From Brevirhabdus sp. (lineage in GTDB: Bacteria > Pseudomonadota > Alphaproteobacteria > Rhodobacterales > Rhodobacteraceae): DNA of 64,000 bases. The stretch covers positions 56,528 to 120,527 of the forward strand of contig JAGXFH010000018.1 of the NCBI GenBank assembly GCA_024637315.1. Direction: 5' to 3'. Numbering within the stretch: position 1 is the first letter of the stretch; each line of letters starts with the position of its first letter. Positions 37,060 through 45,261 of the stretch are shown piece after piece. The notes under the pieces are model-generated. The model saw nothing but the letters and a program-made list of their open reading frames with translations, was not told where the DNA came from and searched no databases. Both the position numbers and the translations under genes were made by a program.

Positions 37060-37800
37060 TCAAAGCTGCGCCGCGACCTCTTCGGGGACGTCGATATTCG
37101 CGGTGACGTTCTGCACGTCGTCGTCGTCCTCCAGCGCCTCGATCAGTTTCATGACCTTCTGGGCGGTTTCCAGATCGACCTCTGTCGTGGTTTGCGGTTT
37201 CCAGATCAGCTTGGTCGTCTCGGACTCGCCCAGTTGCGCTTCAAGCGAGGTCGCGACCTCGTTGAGGTCGGTGTCGGCGCAATAGATCCAGTGGCCGTCC
37301 TCGTCGCTTTCGACATCCTCCGCCCCGGCCTCGATCGCGGCCATCATCACGGTGTCGGCATCGCCGACGGAGGCGGTATACATGATCTCGCCCTTGCGCT
37401 CGAACATGAACGAGACCGATCCGGTTTCCCCCAGATTGCCACCGTATTTGGTGAAGGTCGACCGCACGTTCGAGGCTGTTCGGTTGCGGTTGTCGGTCAT
37501 CGCCTCGACGATCACGGCGATCCCATTCGGGGCGTAACCCTCGTAGCGGATCTCGTCATAGTTCTCGGCGTCGCCGCCCTGGCTTTTCTTGATCGCGCGA
37601 TCGATCACGTCCTTCGGGACCGAGACTGACTTGGCCTCTTTCACCGCAAGCCGCAGGCGCGGGTTCTTGTCGGGATCAGGGTCGCCCATCTTGGCGGCAA
37701 CCGTGATTTCCTTGGAGAGCTTGGAAAACAGTTTGGCGCGAATCTTGTCCTGGCGACCCTTGCGATGCTGGATATTCGCCCATTTTGAATGGCCGGCCAT
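37060..37800 (-). CDS. YebC/PmpR-family protein
   Basis: A 246-residue protein with the canonical start [32 protein letters not shown] and the three-domain YebC fold; [69 protein letters not shown] is the classic core. The family was long annotated as a transcriptional regulator; recent work also links it to translation of proline-rich sequences. Its gene stands alone on the minus strand between the permease and a 277-bp region without a visible gene. Confidence 0.95.
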   Translation of the reverse strand: MAGHSKWANIQHRKGRQDKIRAKLFSKLSKEITVAAKMGDPDPDKNPRLRLAVKEAKSVSVPKDVIDRAIKKSQGGDAENYDEIRYEGYAPNGIAVIVEAMTDNRNRTASNVRSTFTKYGGNLGETGSVSFMFERKGEIMYTASVGDADTVMMAAIEAGAEDVESDEDGHWIYCADTDLNEVATSLEAQLGESETTKLIWKPQTTTEVDLETAQKVMKLIEALEDDDDVQNVTANIDVPEEVAAQL

Positions 37801-38077
37801 AGCCTTGTTCCTATCGGTAGTTGCGGCGTCGCGCCTCTATATGTCACCCATTGCCCGACCTGCAAGGCCACGGCAGGCGTTGCAATCCCGCCGCCGAGCA
37901 GAACGACGTCGCGATCCTTTGCTTGCTGCCGATGGCGAGGTCGACATCAAGTTGCAATTGGCACCGAAGGAGTAGGTCAACGCTGTGGCCGACTGGCTGG
38001 GCTGTCTGCCGCAGAATACGGCTTGTGGTGACCGCTTCGATCCCCGCAACCAAGGTGTTCTTGCCGTACTGCCGCAG

Positions 38078-38404
38078 TCAGGGTGCGCTGAAGCGGGTTC
38101 CTGCGATGTCGGCTGTCGGCCCCATCGCAGCACCGCCGCGCTGCAATTCCACCCTTGGGGTCGTCGGGTCGGAATTGCGGACCACATAGGGCAAAGGATG
38201 CGGGCAGCCGGACAGTTGACCGTTCCAGTTCGCGTCACGCCGCGGCCTGTGGCCGGCACAAAGCGTCCCGTCCGACATCAGCACGGTTAGCCCAACCTGA
38301 TAGAGCAACGCCCGGTCAGGCGCGGCCGTCCCGGCTTGTTGCAGCGGCAGGGCGGTCTGCGTGCAACCGGCAACGACCAGAACAAGGGGGACGCGGCGCA
38401 GCAT
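38078..38404 (-). CDS. Small lipoprotein of unknown function
   Basis: A 108-residue protein with a short lipoprotein signal (MLRRVPLVLVVAGC, lipobox VAGC at about residue 14). The mature part contains DRALLYQVGLTVLMSDGTLCAGHRPRRDANWNGQLSGCPHPLPYVVRNSDPTTPRVEL; two Cys (TLCAG, SGCPH) may form a disulfide. I recall similar lipoproteins in Rhodobacteraceae but no function. It follows the SLC13 gene's end by only a few bases on the other side (the SLC13 stop is at 38409), so both are on the minus strand and the lipoprotein is downstream. Upstream region 37801-38077 holds no gene that I can identify. Confidence 0.65.
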   Translation of the reverse strand: MLRRVPLVLVVAGCTQTALPLQQAGTAAPDRALLYQVGLTVLMSDGTLCAGHRPRRDANWNGQLSGCPHPLPYVVRNSDPTTPRVELQRGGAAMGPTADIAGTRFSAP

Positions 38405-38408
38405 CGTC

Positions 38409-40187
38409 TCAGACCGGCCAGAGGATCGGGATCAGCAGGCTGGCGGTGATGCCGAGCATGATGTTGAGCGGGATCCCGACCCTCATATAATCGGTGAACT
38501 TGTAGCCTCCGGGCCCGTAAACCAGCATGTTGGTCTGGTAGCCGATGGGCGTCGAGAACGCCGCCGAGGCCGCGAACATGACCGCAACGACCAACGGCCT
38601 GGGATCCAGCCCGAGCGCATGACCAAGCTCGATGGCGATCGGCGCAAAGATCACCGCGACGGCGTTGTTGGACACCAACTCTGTCAGCGTCGATGCCAGC
38701 AAGTAAATGATCAGGATGACCGCAAAGGCCGGCAGGCCGGCCAGGAACGGCTCTACCGTGTCGACGACCAAGGCGACCGTCCCGGTGTGTTCCAGTCCGA
38801 CGCCCACAGCCAGCATCGCGAAGATAAGCGCAAGCAGCCGGCCCTCGATGAACGAAAAGGCCTCGTCCGCGTCGATGCAGCGCGCCAGCAGGATCACAGC
38901 GACGCCGACGACGGCAAGCGGCAGAATGGGTGCAACGCCCAATGCCGACAGGGCAACGACACCGAAAAGCACGCCGATTGCGACCGGCGCCTGGCGGCGA
39001 CGAAAGGCTTTGACGGCGGGATGCGAGATATCGACCAGTTCCATATCGGCGGCCAGACGTTCGATGTCGGCAGCCGCGCCTTCCAATAGCAATGTATCAC
39101 CGACCCGGACCACCAGATCATCCAGTTGCCGGCCGATATTCTGGTTCCGCCGGTGCACGGCCAGGGGGTAGACGCCATACCGCCGCCGCAGCCGCATCGA
39201 TCCCAGCGAACGGCCGACCATGCGACATCCGGGTGTGATCAGCACTTCGACGGTGGTGGTCTGCACAGAGCTCAGCTCATCGACCATCCGCACGTCCTTG
39301 TTCTGCTGCAACCCAAGCAGTTCGGCCATCTCGGTGCGCAACACCACCCGGTCGCCAGCCGCAAGCTCTACCCCGGTCAAGTTCCGGCGCAACGACGCGT
39401 CACCGCGCAGCACGTCGATCAGCCGCACGCCCTCGCGCTTGAACAGGTCGATCTCGTTGACATCCCGCCCGATCAACGCAGAGTCCGCAGGCACCGCGAC
39501 CTCGGTGAAGTATTTCATTTTCCGTCGATCGCTGAGCAGAACACTCATTGACTGGCGGTCAGGTAGCAACCGCCGACCGATCAGAAGCATATAGACCATC
39601 CCGATCACGACCTGGACGACGCCAAGCGAAGTAATCTCGAAAATCGAGAACGGCGCCAGACCCTTGGACCGCGCCACGCCGTCCACCAGCAGGTTTGTCG
39701 AGGTGCCGATCAATGTCAGCGTACCGCCAAGGATCGCGAAATACGAAAGAGGGATCAGCAGTTTCGAGGGTGAAACGCCAAGTTTGCGTGCGACCTGAAC
39801 GAAAACCGGAATCATCACGACGACGACAGGCGTGTTGTTCATGAACGCCGAGCCGACTGCGACACAGGCCAGCAGGATGACCAACGTGGCCTTGGGACGG
39901 CGGGCGGCCTGGCCTTCGGCCTGCTGCGTCAGCCATTCCAGCGCGCCGGTGCGCACCAGCCCACCCATGATCAGGAACATCGCCGTGATCGTCCATGGCG
40001 CCGGATTGGACAGCACCGTCAGGGCGGAATCGTAGGGCAGCATGCCCAGAACCAGCATGAGCGCTGCGCCGGAAATGGCAATAACTTCCGCTGGATAGCG
40101 CTCGGACACGAAGAAGGCGAACATCAGAACGATCATCGCAAGGCCCATCAGGGCCATTGTGGTGTCCGAGAGTCCAAGGTCTATCAT
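38409..40187 (-). CDS. SLC13/DASS-family permease with TrkA_C (RCK_C) domains
   Basis: A 592-residue Na+- or H+-coupled anion permease. Layout: N-terminal membrane half (about 1-210) with GSAFMNNTPVVVVMIPVFVQVARKLGVSPSKLLIPLSYFAILGGTLTLIGTSTNLL, two soluble TrkA_C-like domains (about 215-400; DSALIGRDVNEIDLFKREGVRLIDVLRGD and VEVLITPGCRMVGRSLGSMRLRRRYGVYPLAVHRRN), then a second membrane half with STLTELVSNNAVAVIFAPIAIELG and a final GYQTNMLVYGPGGYKFTDYMRVGIPLN. Members carry sulfate or dicarboxylates; the substrate is not decided. Its ATG overlaps the stop of the EamA remnant. Confidence 0.88.
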   Translation of the reverse strand: MIDLGLSDTTMALMGLAMIVLMFAFFVSERYPAEVIAISGAALMLVLGMLPYDSALTVLSNPAPWTITAMFLIMGGLVRTGALEWLTQQAEGQAARRPKATLVILLACVAVGSAFMNNTPVVVVMIPVFVQVARKLGVSPSKLLIPLSYFAILGGTLTLIGTSTNLLVDGVARSKGLAPFSIFEITSLGVVQVVIGMVYMLLIGRRLLPDRQSMSVLLSDRRKMKYFTEVAVPADSALIGRDVNEIDLFKREGVRLIDVLRGDASLRRNLTGVELAAGDRVVLRTEMAELLGLQQNKDVRMVDELSSVQTTTVEVLITPGCRMVGRSLGSMRLRRRYGVYPLAVHRRNQNIGRQLDDLVVRVGDTLLLEGAAADIERLAADMELVDISHPAVKAFRRRQAPVAIGVLFGVVALSALGVAPILPLAVVGVAVILLARCIDADEAFSFIEGRLLALIFAMLAVGVGLEHTGTVALVVDTVEPFLAGLPAFAVILIIYLLASTLTELVSNNAVAVIFAPIAIELGHALGLDPRPLVVAVMFAASAAFSTPIGYQTNMLVYGPGGYKFTDYMRVGIPLNIMLGITASLLIPILWPV

Positions 40188-40423
40188 GGCGATCCGTGTT
40201 CTGGTTCCGAAGCCGCATCATGGGGTACCGGCGTCGAGCCCGCAAGCGCAGTTGCCAGCTTTGGCTGGACAAGAAAGAGGCCGGCGAAAATCACCCCCAA
40301 CGCCGACCAGATCCAGGGTGAGTATGCCTCTGACAGCAAGAGCATCGCCCAGAATATGCCGAACACCGTCACCAGATATGAAACCTGCGCGGCAAAGACG
40401 CTGCCAGAGCGGCCGACGCTGCG
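40184..40423 (-). pseudogene. C-terminal remnant of an EamA (DMT) permease
   Basis: The frame reads VGRSGSVFAAQVSYLVTVFGIFWAMLLLSEAYSPWIWSALGVIFAGLFLVQPK, the last two helices of an EamA permease, then a short tail. About 220 residues that should precede it are missing. The frame is open back to CGC at 40421-40423, which directly follows the TGA of the phosphoesterase gene, so the deletion endpoint lies at or close to that stop codon. A GTG at 40372 could start a 62-residue product. The remnant still overlaps the SLC13 start by ATGA, the relic of an old coupled gene pair. Confidence 0.8.
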
Positions 40424-41236
40424 TCAAGGCGCGGCGGCCTGCAGCAATCCAGCCTCGCGGATCATCGCGACCCGGCTGGCCTTGCCGGTCCGGTCGTCGA
40501 TCTCGGCGTAAAGACCCGACAGCGTGGCCTCACCGCTCGCCGGCGAAAAACGCTCTTTTCCCATCCCGGTGATGAAGCGGCGCATCGGTTCCGCCTTGTC
40601 CATGCCGATCACCGAATTGTAGTCGCCGCACATTCCCGCATCGGTCTGATAGGCAGTGCCGCCGGGCAGAATCATCGCATCGGCGGTCGGCACATGGGTG
40701 TGGGTGCCGACAACCACGCTCGCCCGGCCGTCGCACCAATGGCCCATCGCCATCTTTTCCGATGTCGCCTCGCAATGCATGTCCACAAGGCTCGCATTGA
40801 CCATGCCCCCCAGCGGATGCGCCTTCAGAACAGCGTCGATGGCCGAAAACGGATCGTCGAACGGGCGCTTCATGAAGACCTGCCCCAGGATCTGGGCCAC
40901 CAGCACCTTGCGCCCACCCTTGGCCTCGAACACGCGGGCACCTTTGCCGGGCGCGGATCTGGCGTAGTTGATCGGGCGCAGAACGCGCGGTTCGGTGTCG
41001 ATGAACTGCATCATGTCCTTCTGGTCGAAGGCATGATCACCCAAAGTCACGCAATCGGCCCCGGCATCCAGAAGCAGCTTGGCATGTGCGCCGGTCAATC
41101 CGGCCCCGTTGCTGGCATTCTCGCCATTCACCACAACAAAATCGAGCTGCCAAGACTCTCGCAGGCGCGGCAGATGGTTTTCGATGGCCGCGCGGCCGGT
41201 ACGGCCGACAACATCACCCAGGAACAATATTTTCAT
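40424..41236 (-). CDS. TIGR00282/YmdB-family metallophosphoesterase
   Basis: A 270-residue dinuclear-metal phosphodiesterase of the YmdB type. Seen: MKILFLGDVVGRTGRAAIENHLPRLR at the start, VVNGENASNGAGLTGAHAKLLLDAGADCVTLGDHAFDQ near residue 35-70 (Asn, Glu, His ligands), DMHCEATSEKMAMGHWCDGRASVVVGTHTHVPTADAMILPGGTAYQTDAGMCGDYNSVIGM near 150-210. Bacillus YmdB hydrolyses 2',3'-cyclic nucleotides and affects biofilm genes. It lies downstream of 5-formyl-THF cyclo-ligase. Position 41236 is chosen as start (41242 possible); neither has a clear ribosome site. Confidence 0.9.
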   Translation of the reverse strand: MKILFLGDVVGRTGRAAIENHLPRLRESWQLDFVVVNGENASNGAGLTGAHAKLLLDAGADCVTLGDHAFDQKDMMQFIDTEPRVLRPINYARSAPGKGARVFEAKGGRKVLVAQILGQVFMKRPFDDPFSAIDAVLKAHPLGGMVNASLVDMHCEATSEKMAMGHWCDGRASVVVGTHTHVPTADAMILPGGTAYQTDAGMCGDYNSVIGMDKAEPMRRFITGMGKERFSPASGEATLSGLYAEIDDRTGKASRVAMIREAGLLQAAAP

Positions 41237-41286
41237 GACCATGTGCTATGGCGCGAATTGAGGAAGGGCAAGCAGGACTTGCAGGG

Positions 41287-41850
41287 TCAGAAGGTGATCA
41301 CACCCAGTTCCGTGACCACAGCATCCAGTGGCTGATCGGTGGCCTCGACGGGCAGATCATCGGCCTGTTGCGCCGAAAAGGCGAAACCCACCGCGACGAC
41401 GGGTCGGCTGGTGCGCAGCAGCTCCAGCGTCCGGTCATAGAACCCCCCGCCATAGCCAAGCCGACGACCGGATCTGTCGAACGCGACGAGGGGCAGCACG
41501 ATCAGGTCCGGAATGACCAGATCCGCCATGGCGGGAACCTCGGCGCCAAACGGTCCTGTCACCATCGGGGCGTCCACCTCCCAGCGCCGGAACTCCAGCG
41601 CCAGCCCCTCGCCCAGCACCACCGGCACCCCGACCGGGCCGAAGCGCGCCATCTGCGCCATCGCGGGGCGCGGGTCAATTTCGGTGCGGATCGGCATGTA
41701 GCCCGATATCGGGCGGCCTTGAAACGGGGCCAGATAGGCCAGCAGCTGCGCCGCGCCGGCCTGACTGGCCGCTGCGGAATGCGCCGCCGCGCGCCGGGCG
41801 AATGCCGCCTTGCGTTCGACGGCCTTCCTTGCGGCGGGGTCGGTCAGCAT
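41287..41850 (-). CDS. 5-formyltetrahydrofolate cyclo-ligase
   Basis: A 187-residue enzyme that converts 5-formyl-THF to 5,10-methenyl-THF with ATP, recycling an inhibitory folate. Seen: RPISGYMPIRTEIDPRPAM near residue 45, WEVDAPMVTGPFGAEVP near 90, and the signature LIVLPLVAFDRSGRRLGYGGGFYDRTLELL near 116-145. It is slightly short but complete. It lies 12 bp downstream of mgtE. In many proteobacteria 6S RNA is next to this gene; here the 6S-like RNA is 41 kb away, at the left edge. Confidence 0.92.
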   Translation of the reverse strand: MLTDPAARKAVERKAAFARRAAAHSAAASQAGAAQLLAYLAPFQGRPISGYMPIRTEIDPRPAMAQMARFGPVGVPVVLGEGLALEFRRWEVDAPMVTGPFGAEVPAMADLVIPDLIVLPLVAFDRSGRRLGYGGGFYDRTLELLRTSRPVVAVGFAFSAQQADDLPVEATDQPLDAVVTELGVITF

Positions 41851-41862
41851 TCCGGTTTGCCT

Positions 41863-43245
41863 CTATACCAGGACCAAGGCCGCAAGGCCAAGGAAGGCAA
41901 AGAAGCCCACCACATCCGTCACTGTTGTCACGAAGGTGCCAGAGGCAAGCGCCGGATCTATGCCGAATCGCTCCAGAAGTACCGGTATCCCAATCCCGGA
42001 CAATCCCGCCACCACCAGGTTGATAACCATCGCGCCGCCGATTACGAAGCCCAGCATGGGTGACCCGAACCACAGTATGCCCACCAGAGCCATCACGACG
42101 GCAAAGACCGTCCCGTTTACCAAGCCGACCAGTGTTTCACGTCGGATCAGCCGCCAGACGTTCGAGCCGGTCAGGTCGCGGGTGGCGATGGCGCGCACGG
42201 CCACGGTCATCGATTGGGTTCCGGCATTGCCGCCCATTGATGCAACGATCGGCATCAGTACGGCCAGCGCCACCAGCGCCGCGATGGTATCCTCGAATAT
42301 TGCTATGACCAGCGACGCGATGATCGCCGTAACCAGGTTGACCGCAAGCCAGGGCAGGCGCTGCTTGGTAGTTTCGATCACCTTGTCCGACAGGCTGCCT
42401 TCGCCAACCCCCGCAAGCCGCAGGATGTCTTCTTCATGCTCCTCGTCCAGAACCGCCATCGCATCGTCGATGGTGATGACCCCGACAAGCCGACCCGTGC
42501 TGTCGACGACGGGCGCCGAGATCAGGTGATACTGGTTGAAGGCATAAGCGATATCGCCTTCCTCCTCGTCCACCTCGAACAACCGAAAGCTCTCCTCGGC
42601 AATGTCGATGAGCTTGGTTGCGCGTCTCGAGGACAGCAGGCGGCCAAGGGTCACGTAGCCGATCGGCTCCATTCGCGGATTGACCAGTATCATGTGATAG
42701 AACTGATCCGGCAATTCCTCTGAACGTCTCAGAAAATCAATCGCTTCGCCGACGGTCCAATGCTCTGGCGCCATCACGACCTCGCGCTGCATCAGTCGCC
42801 CGGCAGAGTATTCCGGATAGGACATCGACCGCTCGACGGCCAGTCGGTCGGTTTCTTCGAGCGCGCCCAGGATCGCATCTTGTTGCGGCTGCTCGAGATC
42901 TTCGAGCAGGTCGACGACATCGTCCGATTCCAGTTCCCGAACCGCTTCGGCCAGAACCTCTGGATGCAGATATCCGATGACTTCGTCGCGGATGCCCTCA
43001 TCAAGCTCGGACAGGATTTCGCCGTCGAACTCGACACCGTAAAGCCGGACCAGCGCCTCCCGCTCGTCCTCGTCGATCTGCTCCAGAAGGTCGGCGATGT
43101 CGGCCGGATGAAGCGGCTCCATCAACGCGATGAGCCGCCCCGCATCCTGCGCCTCGACGGCCTCCAGGATCGCTGCGACATCGCGCATGCCAAGGGTGTA
43201 GGCATCCTCGTCGCGATCCTGTTCGACTTCTACCTCGTCCGTCAT
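41863..43245 (-). CDS. mgtE: Magnesium transporter MgtE
   Basis: A 460-residue Mg2+ channel. Layout: N-terminal superhelical MgtE_N domain (about 25-130; MEPLHPADIADLLEQIDEDEREALVRLYG), a pair of CBS domains (about 140-265; FLRRSEELPDQFYHMILVNPRMEPIGYVTLGRLL and QYHLISAPVVDSTGRLVGVITIDDAMAVLDEEHEED), a plug helix, and a five-helix pore domain with MPIVASMGGNAGTQSMTVAVRAIATRDL and the final SGIGIPVLLERFGIDPALASGTFVTTVTDVVGFFAFLGLA. The cytosolic domains close the pore at high Mg2+. The gene starts an mgtE/cyclo-ligase/phosphoesterase series on the minus strand. Confidence 0.95.
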   Translation of the reverse strand: MTDEVEVEQDRDEDAYTLGMRDVAAILEAVEAQDAGRLIALMEPLHPADIADLLEQIDEDEREALVRLYGVEFDGEILSELDEGIRDEVIGYLHPEVLAEAVRELESDDVVDLLEDLEQPQQDAILGALEETDRLAVERSMSYPEYSAGRLMQREVVMAPEHWTVGEAIDFLRRSEELPDQFYHMILVNPRMEPIGYVTLGRLLSSRRATKLIDIAEESFRLFEVDEEEGDIAYAFNQYHLISAPVVDSTGRLVGVITIDDAMAVLDEEHEEDILRLAGVGEGSLSDKVIETTKQRLPWLAVNLVTAIIASLVIAIFEDTIAALVALAVLMPIVASMGGNAGTQSMTVAVRAIATRDLTGSNVWRLIRRETLVGLVNGTVFAVVMALVGILWFGSPMLGFVIGGAMVINLVVAGLSGIGIPVLLERFGIDPALASGTFVTTVTDVVGFFAFLGLAALVLV

Positions 43246-43365
43246 GCCAGCCTCCGGGCTTTTTGATCACATTAGACAAAAGAGCTTCAGGGAAACAGAG
43301 GAAATGGCCGATTTACCCAACGTGATCCGATAGCTAACATCGCATGCCGGAACAGGGGAAAACAC

Positions 43366-44658
43366 ATGTCGAAGCCGTCACTTCTGCTAGGACAGACGCT
43401 GGCCTACGCCAGCGATCCGTTCCACGTGCCGATCGCGCTAGCCGCAAGACATGAACGACACGGCGCGGTGCTGGTCAGCGACGGTCATATCGTGGACGTC
43501 GGGACATCGGATGCACTGCGCGCCAAGTATCCCGATGCGACACGAGTTGACTATGGCGATGCCCTGATCACGGCCGGTTTCGTCGACGCGCATGCGCATT
43601 ATCCGCAGACGGGTATCATCGCCAGTTGGGGCAAACGGCTGATCGACTGGCTGAACAGCTACACCTTCCCCGAGGAGATGCGGTTTGACGATCCGGCCTA
43701 CGCCGCCCAGATCGCCCGGCTGTACTTCGACCTGACGCTCGCCAATGGCACGACGACAGTCGCCAGCTACTGCACGATCCACCCCGAAAGCGTCGAAGCG
43801 TTCTTTGTCGAAGCGCAGCGGCGCGGTGTGCGGGCGGTCGCCGGCAAGACCTGCATGGACAGGAACGCGCCGGACGGCCTCTGCGACACGCCGCAGACCG
43901 CTTATGACCAGTCGAAGGCCCTGCTGCAAAGGTGGCACGGGGTCGATCGGCTGTCCTACGCGATCACCCCGCGATTCTCACCGACCTCGACGCCGGACCA
44001 GCTTTCGGCGATGGGCGCGCTGTGGGCCGAGCATCCCGATTGCCTGATGCAGACCCATCTGTCGGAACAGACCGACGAGGTCGCCTGGGTCGCCGACCTG
44101 TTTCCCACAGCGCGCGATTATCTGGACACCTACGAAAGCCACGGACTTCTGGGTCCGGGCGGGATGTATGGCCACGCGATCTATCTGACCGAACGCGAAC
44201 GGGCGCGGCTGAAAGAGGTGGATGCCGCCCTGATCCATTGTCCGACATCGAACACCTTCATCGGTTCGGGCCTGTTCGACATGCAAGGCTTGAAGGCGGC
44301 CGGTCAGCGGGTTGGCCTGGCCACCGATACCGGCGGCGGTTCGTCGTTTTCGATGTTGCGCACCATGGCCGCCGCCTACGAGGTCGGGCAATTGCGCGGC
44401 ACTCCCTTGCACGCGGCGCAGCTTTACTGGCTGGCGACGGCCGGCTCGGCGCAAGCACTGCGCATGGATGATAGAATCGGAAACCTTTCCAATGGCCTAG
44501 AGGCCGATCTTGTGGTGATCGACCTTGCCTCTACACCAGCGACGGCGCAACGCTCGGCGCGGGCCGGAGACTTCTGGCAAGCTTTGTTCCCAACCATCAT
44601 GATGGGCGATGACAGGGCGATCAAGGCCGTCTGGGTCGCGGGAAAGCCGCTGCCCTAA
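43366..44658 (+). CDS. guaD: Guanine deaminase
   Basis: A 430-residue zinc amidohydrolase that converts guanine to xanthine and ammonia. Seen: PGF-type FVDAHAHYPQTGIIASWGKRLIDWLNSYTFPEE near residue 72-105 (the HxH zinc pair and the guanine deaminase-specific WLNxYTFPxE), KTCMDRNAPDGLCDTPQTAY near 165, RFSPTSTPDQL near 205, QTHLSEQTDEV near 230 (His), GHAIYLTERE near 268, and DTGGGSSFSMLRTM near 320 (catalytic Asp). The stop codon TAA forms the left end of an inverted repeat. An 8-oxoguanine deaminase lies nearby. Confidence 0.93.
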   Translation: MSKPSLLLGQTLAYASDPFHVPIALAARHERHGAVLVSDGHIVDVGTSDALRAKYPDATRVDYGDALITAGFVDAHAHYPQTGIIASWGKRLIDWLNSYTFPEEMRFDDPAYAAQIARLYFDLTLANGTTTVASYCTIHPESVEAFFVEAQRRGVRAVAGKTCMDRNAPDGLCDTPQTAYDQSKALLQRWHGVDRLSYAITPRFSPTSTPDQLSAMGALWAEHPDCLMQTHLSEQTDEVAWVADLFPTARDYLDTYESHGLLGPGGMYGHAIYLTERERARLKEVDAALIHCPTSNTFIGSGLFDMQGLKAAGQRVGLATDTGGGSSFSMLRTMAAAYEVGQLRGTPLHAAQLYWLATAGSAQALRMDDRIGNLSNGLEADLVVIDLASTPATAQRSARAGDFWQALFPTIMMGDDRAIKAVWVAGKPLP

Positions 44659-44759
44659 AGCGTTTCGGGGAATACTCGAGACCAAAGATATCAGACCTCG
44701 TGTTCAAGCACAGCGAGAGGCAGCCGAGTTCCGATTCAATCTTTTCCCGAAACGCCTTA
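44656..44759. repeat. 104-bp inverted-repeat element between convergent genes
   Basis: The 17-bp ends are TAAAGCGTTTCGGGGAA (44656-44672) and TTTCCCGAAACGCCTTA (44743-44759); inverted, they agree at 15 of 17 positions. About 70 bp lie between. The left TAA is the guaD stop codon and the right TTA is, on the minus strand, the stop codon of the CAP-domain gene, so both genes end exactly in the element's termini. It can form a long hairpin, which might terminate transcription from both sides. Its shape is that of a small non-coding repeat or MITE-like element. Confidence 0.65.
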
Positions 44760-45239
44760 GCAGCCGGGCCGGGCCAGCACCAGCACCCAGTAATTGCCCG
44801 GCGCTTTCGCCGTGCCGAACTCTGTGACACCGGGATTGAGGATGTTGCGCCGGTGGCCCGACGACCGCATCCAGCCGTCGATGACGACGCGCTCGTTGGG
44901 TTGCCCCTTGGCGATGTTCTCGGCGACGATGCAGTAACCGTAGCCCTGCGCCCGCACCCTGTCGCCAAGCCTGTTGCCATTGGCGCTGCGGTGCGAAAAA
45001 TACCCCTTGGCGGACATCTCGCCGGCATGCGCTCTGGCCGCCGCCGCAAGCTGGCCCGAGCGGCGGACAGGGCTCAGGCCCCGTGCGGACCGTTCCGCAT
45101 TCAAAAGCGCGCGCACAGTGCCGATGGTGAATGGCTGTTCGGCGCGTGTCGGCGGCCGGCGATCCGGCTCGGCACCGTCAGGACCGCAACCGATCAGCAC
45201 AGCCGAGCATGCCATCAGCGCCAGTTTTCGTATCGTCAC
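44757..45239 (-). CDS. CAP-domain (SCP/PR-1-like) lipoprotein
   Basis: A 160-residue exported protein. A lipoprotein signal (TIRKLALMACSAVLIGC, lipobox LIGC) is followed by a CAP domain: RALLNAERSARGLSPVRRSGQLAAAARAHAGEMSAKGYFSHRSANGNRLGDRVRAQGYGYCIVAENIAKG, with the conserved His and Glu of the CAP cavity, and VIDGWMRSSGHRRNILNPGVTEFGTA. Bacterial CAP proteins are secreted and of mostly unknown role. The GTG at 45239 with upstream GGGAAGAAAC is chosen; a GTG at 45260 is also in frame. The C-terminus ends in the inverted repeat. Confidence 0.82.
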   Translation of the reverse strand: MTIRKLALMACSAVLIGCGPDGAEPDRRPPTRAEQPFTIGTVRALLNAERSARGLSPVRRSGQLAAAARAHAGEMSAKGYFSHRSANGNRLGDRVRAQGYGYCIVAENIAKGQPNERVVIDGWMRSSGHRRNILNPGVTEFGTAKAPGNYWVLVLARPGC

Positions 45240-45261
45240 CGTTTCTTCCCGTTTCTGCACG

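Noticed and set aside
37801..38077. Possible transposase remnant between yebC and the small lipoprotein
   Set aside because: Short frames exist on both strands but none shows a DDE or other transposase motif; no inverted repeats or target duplication.
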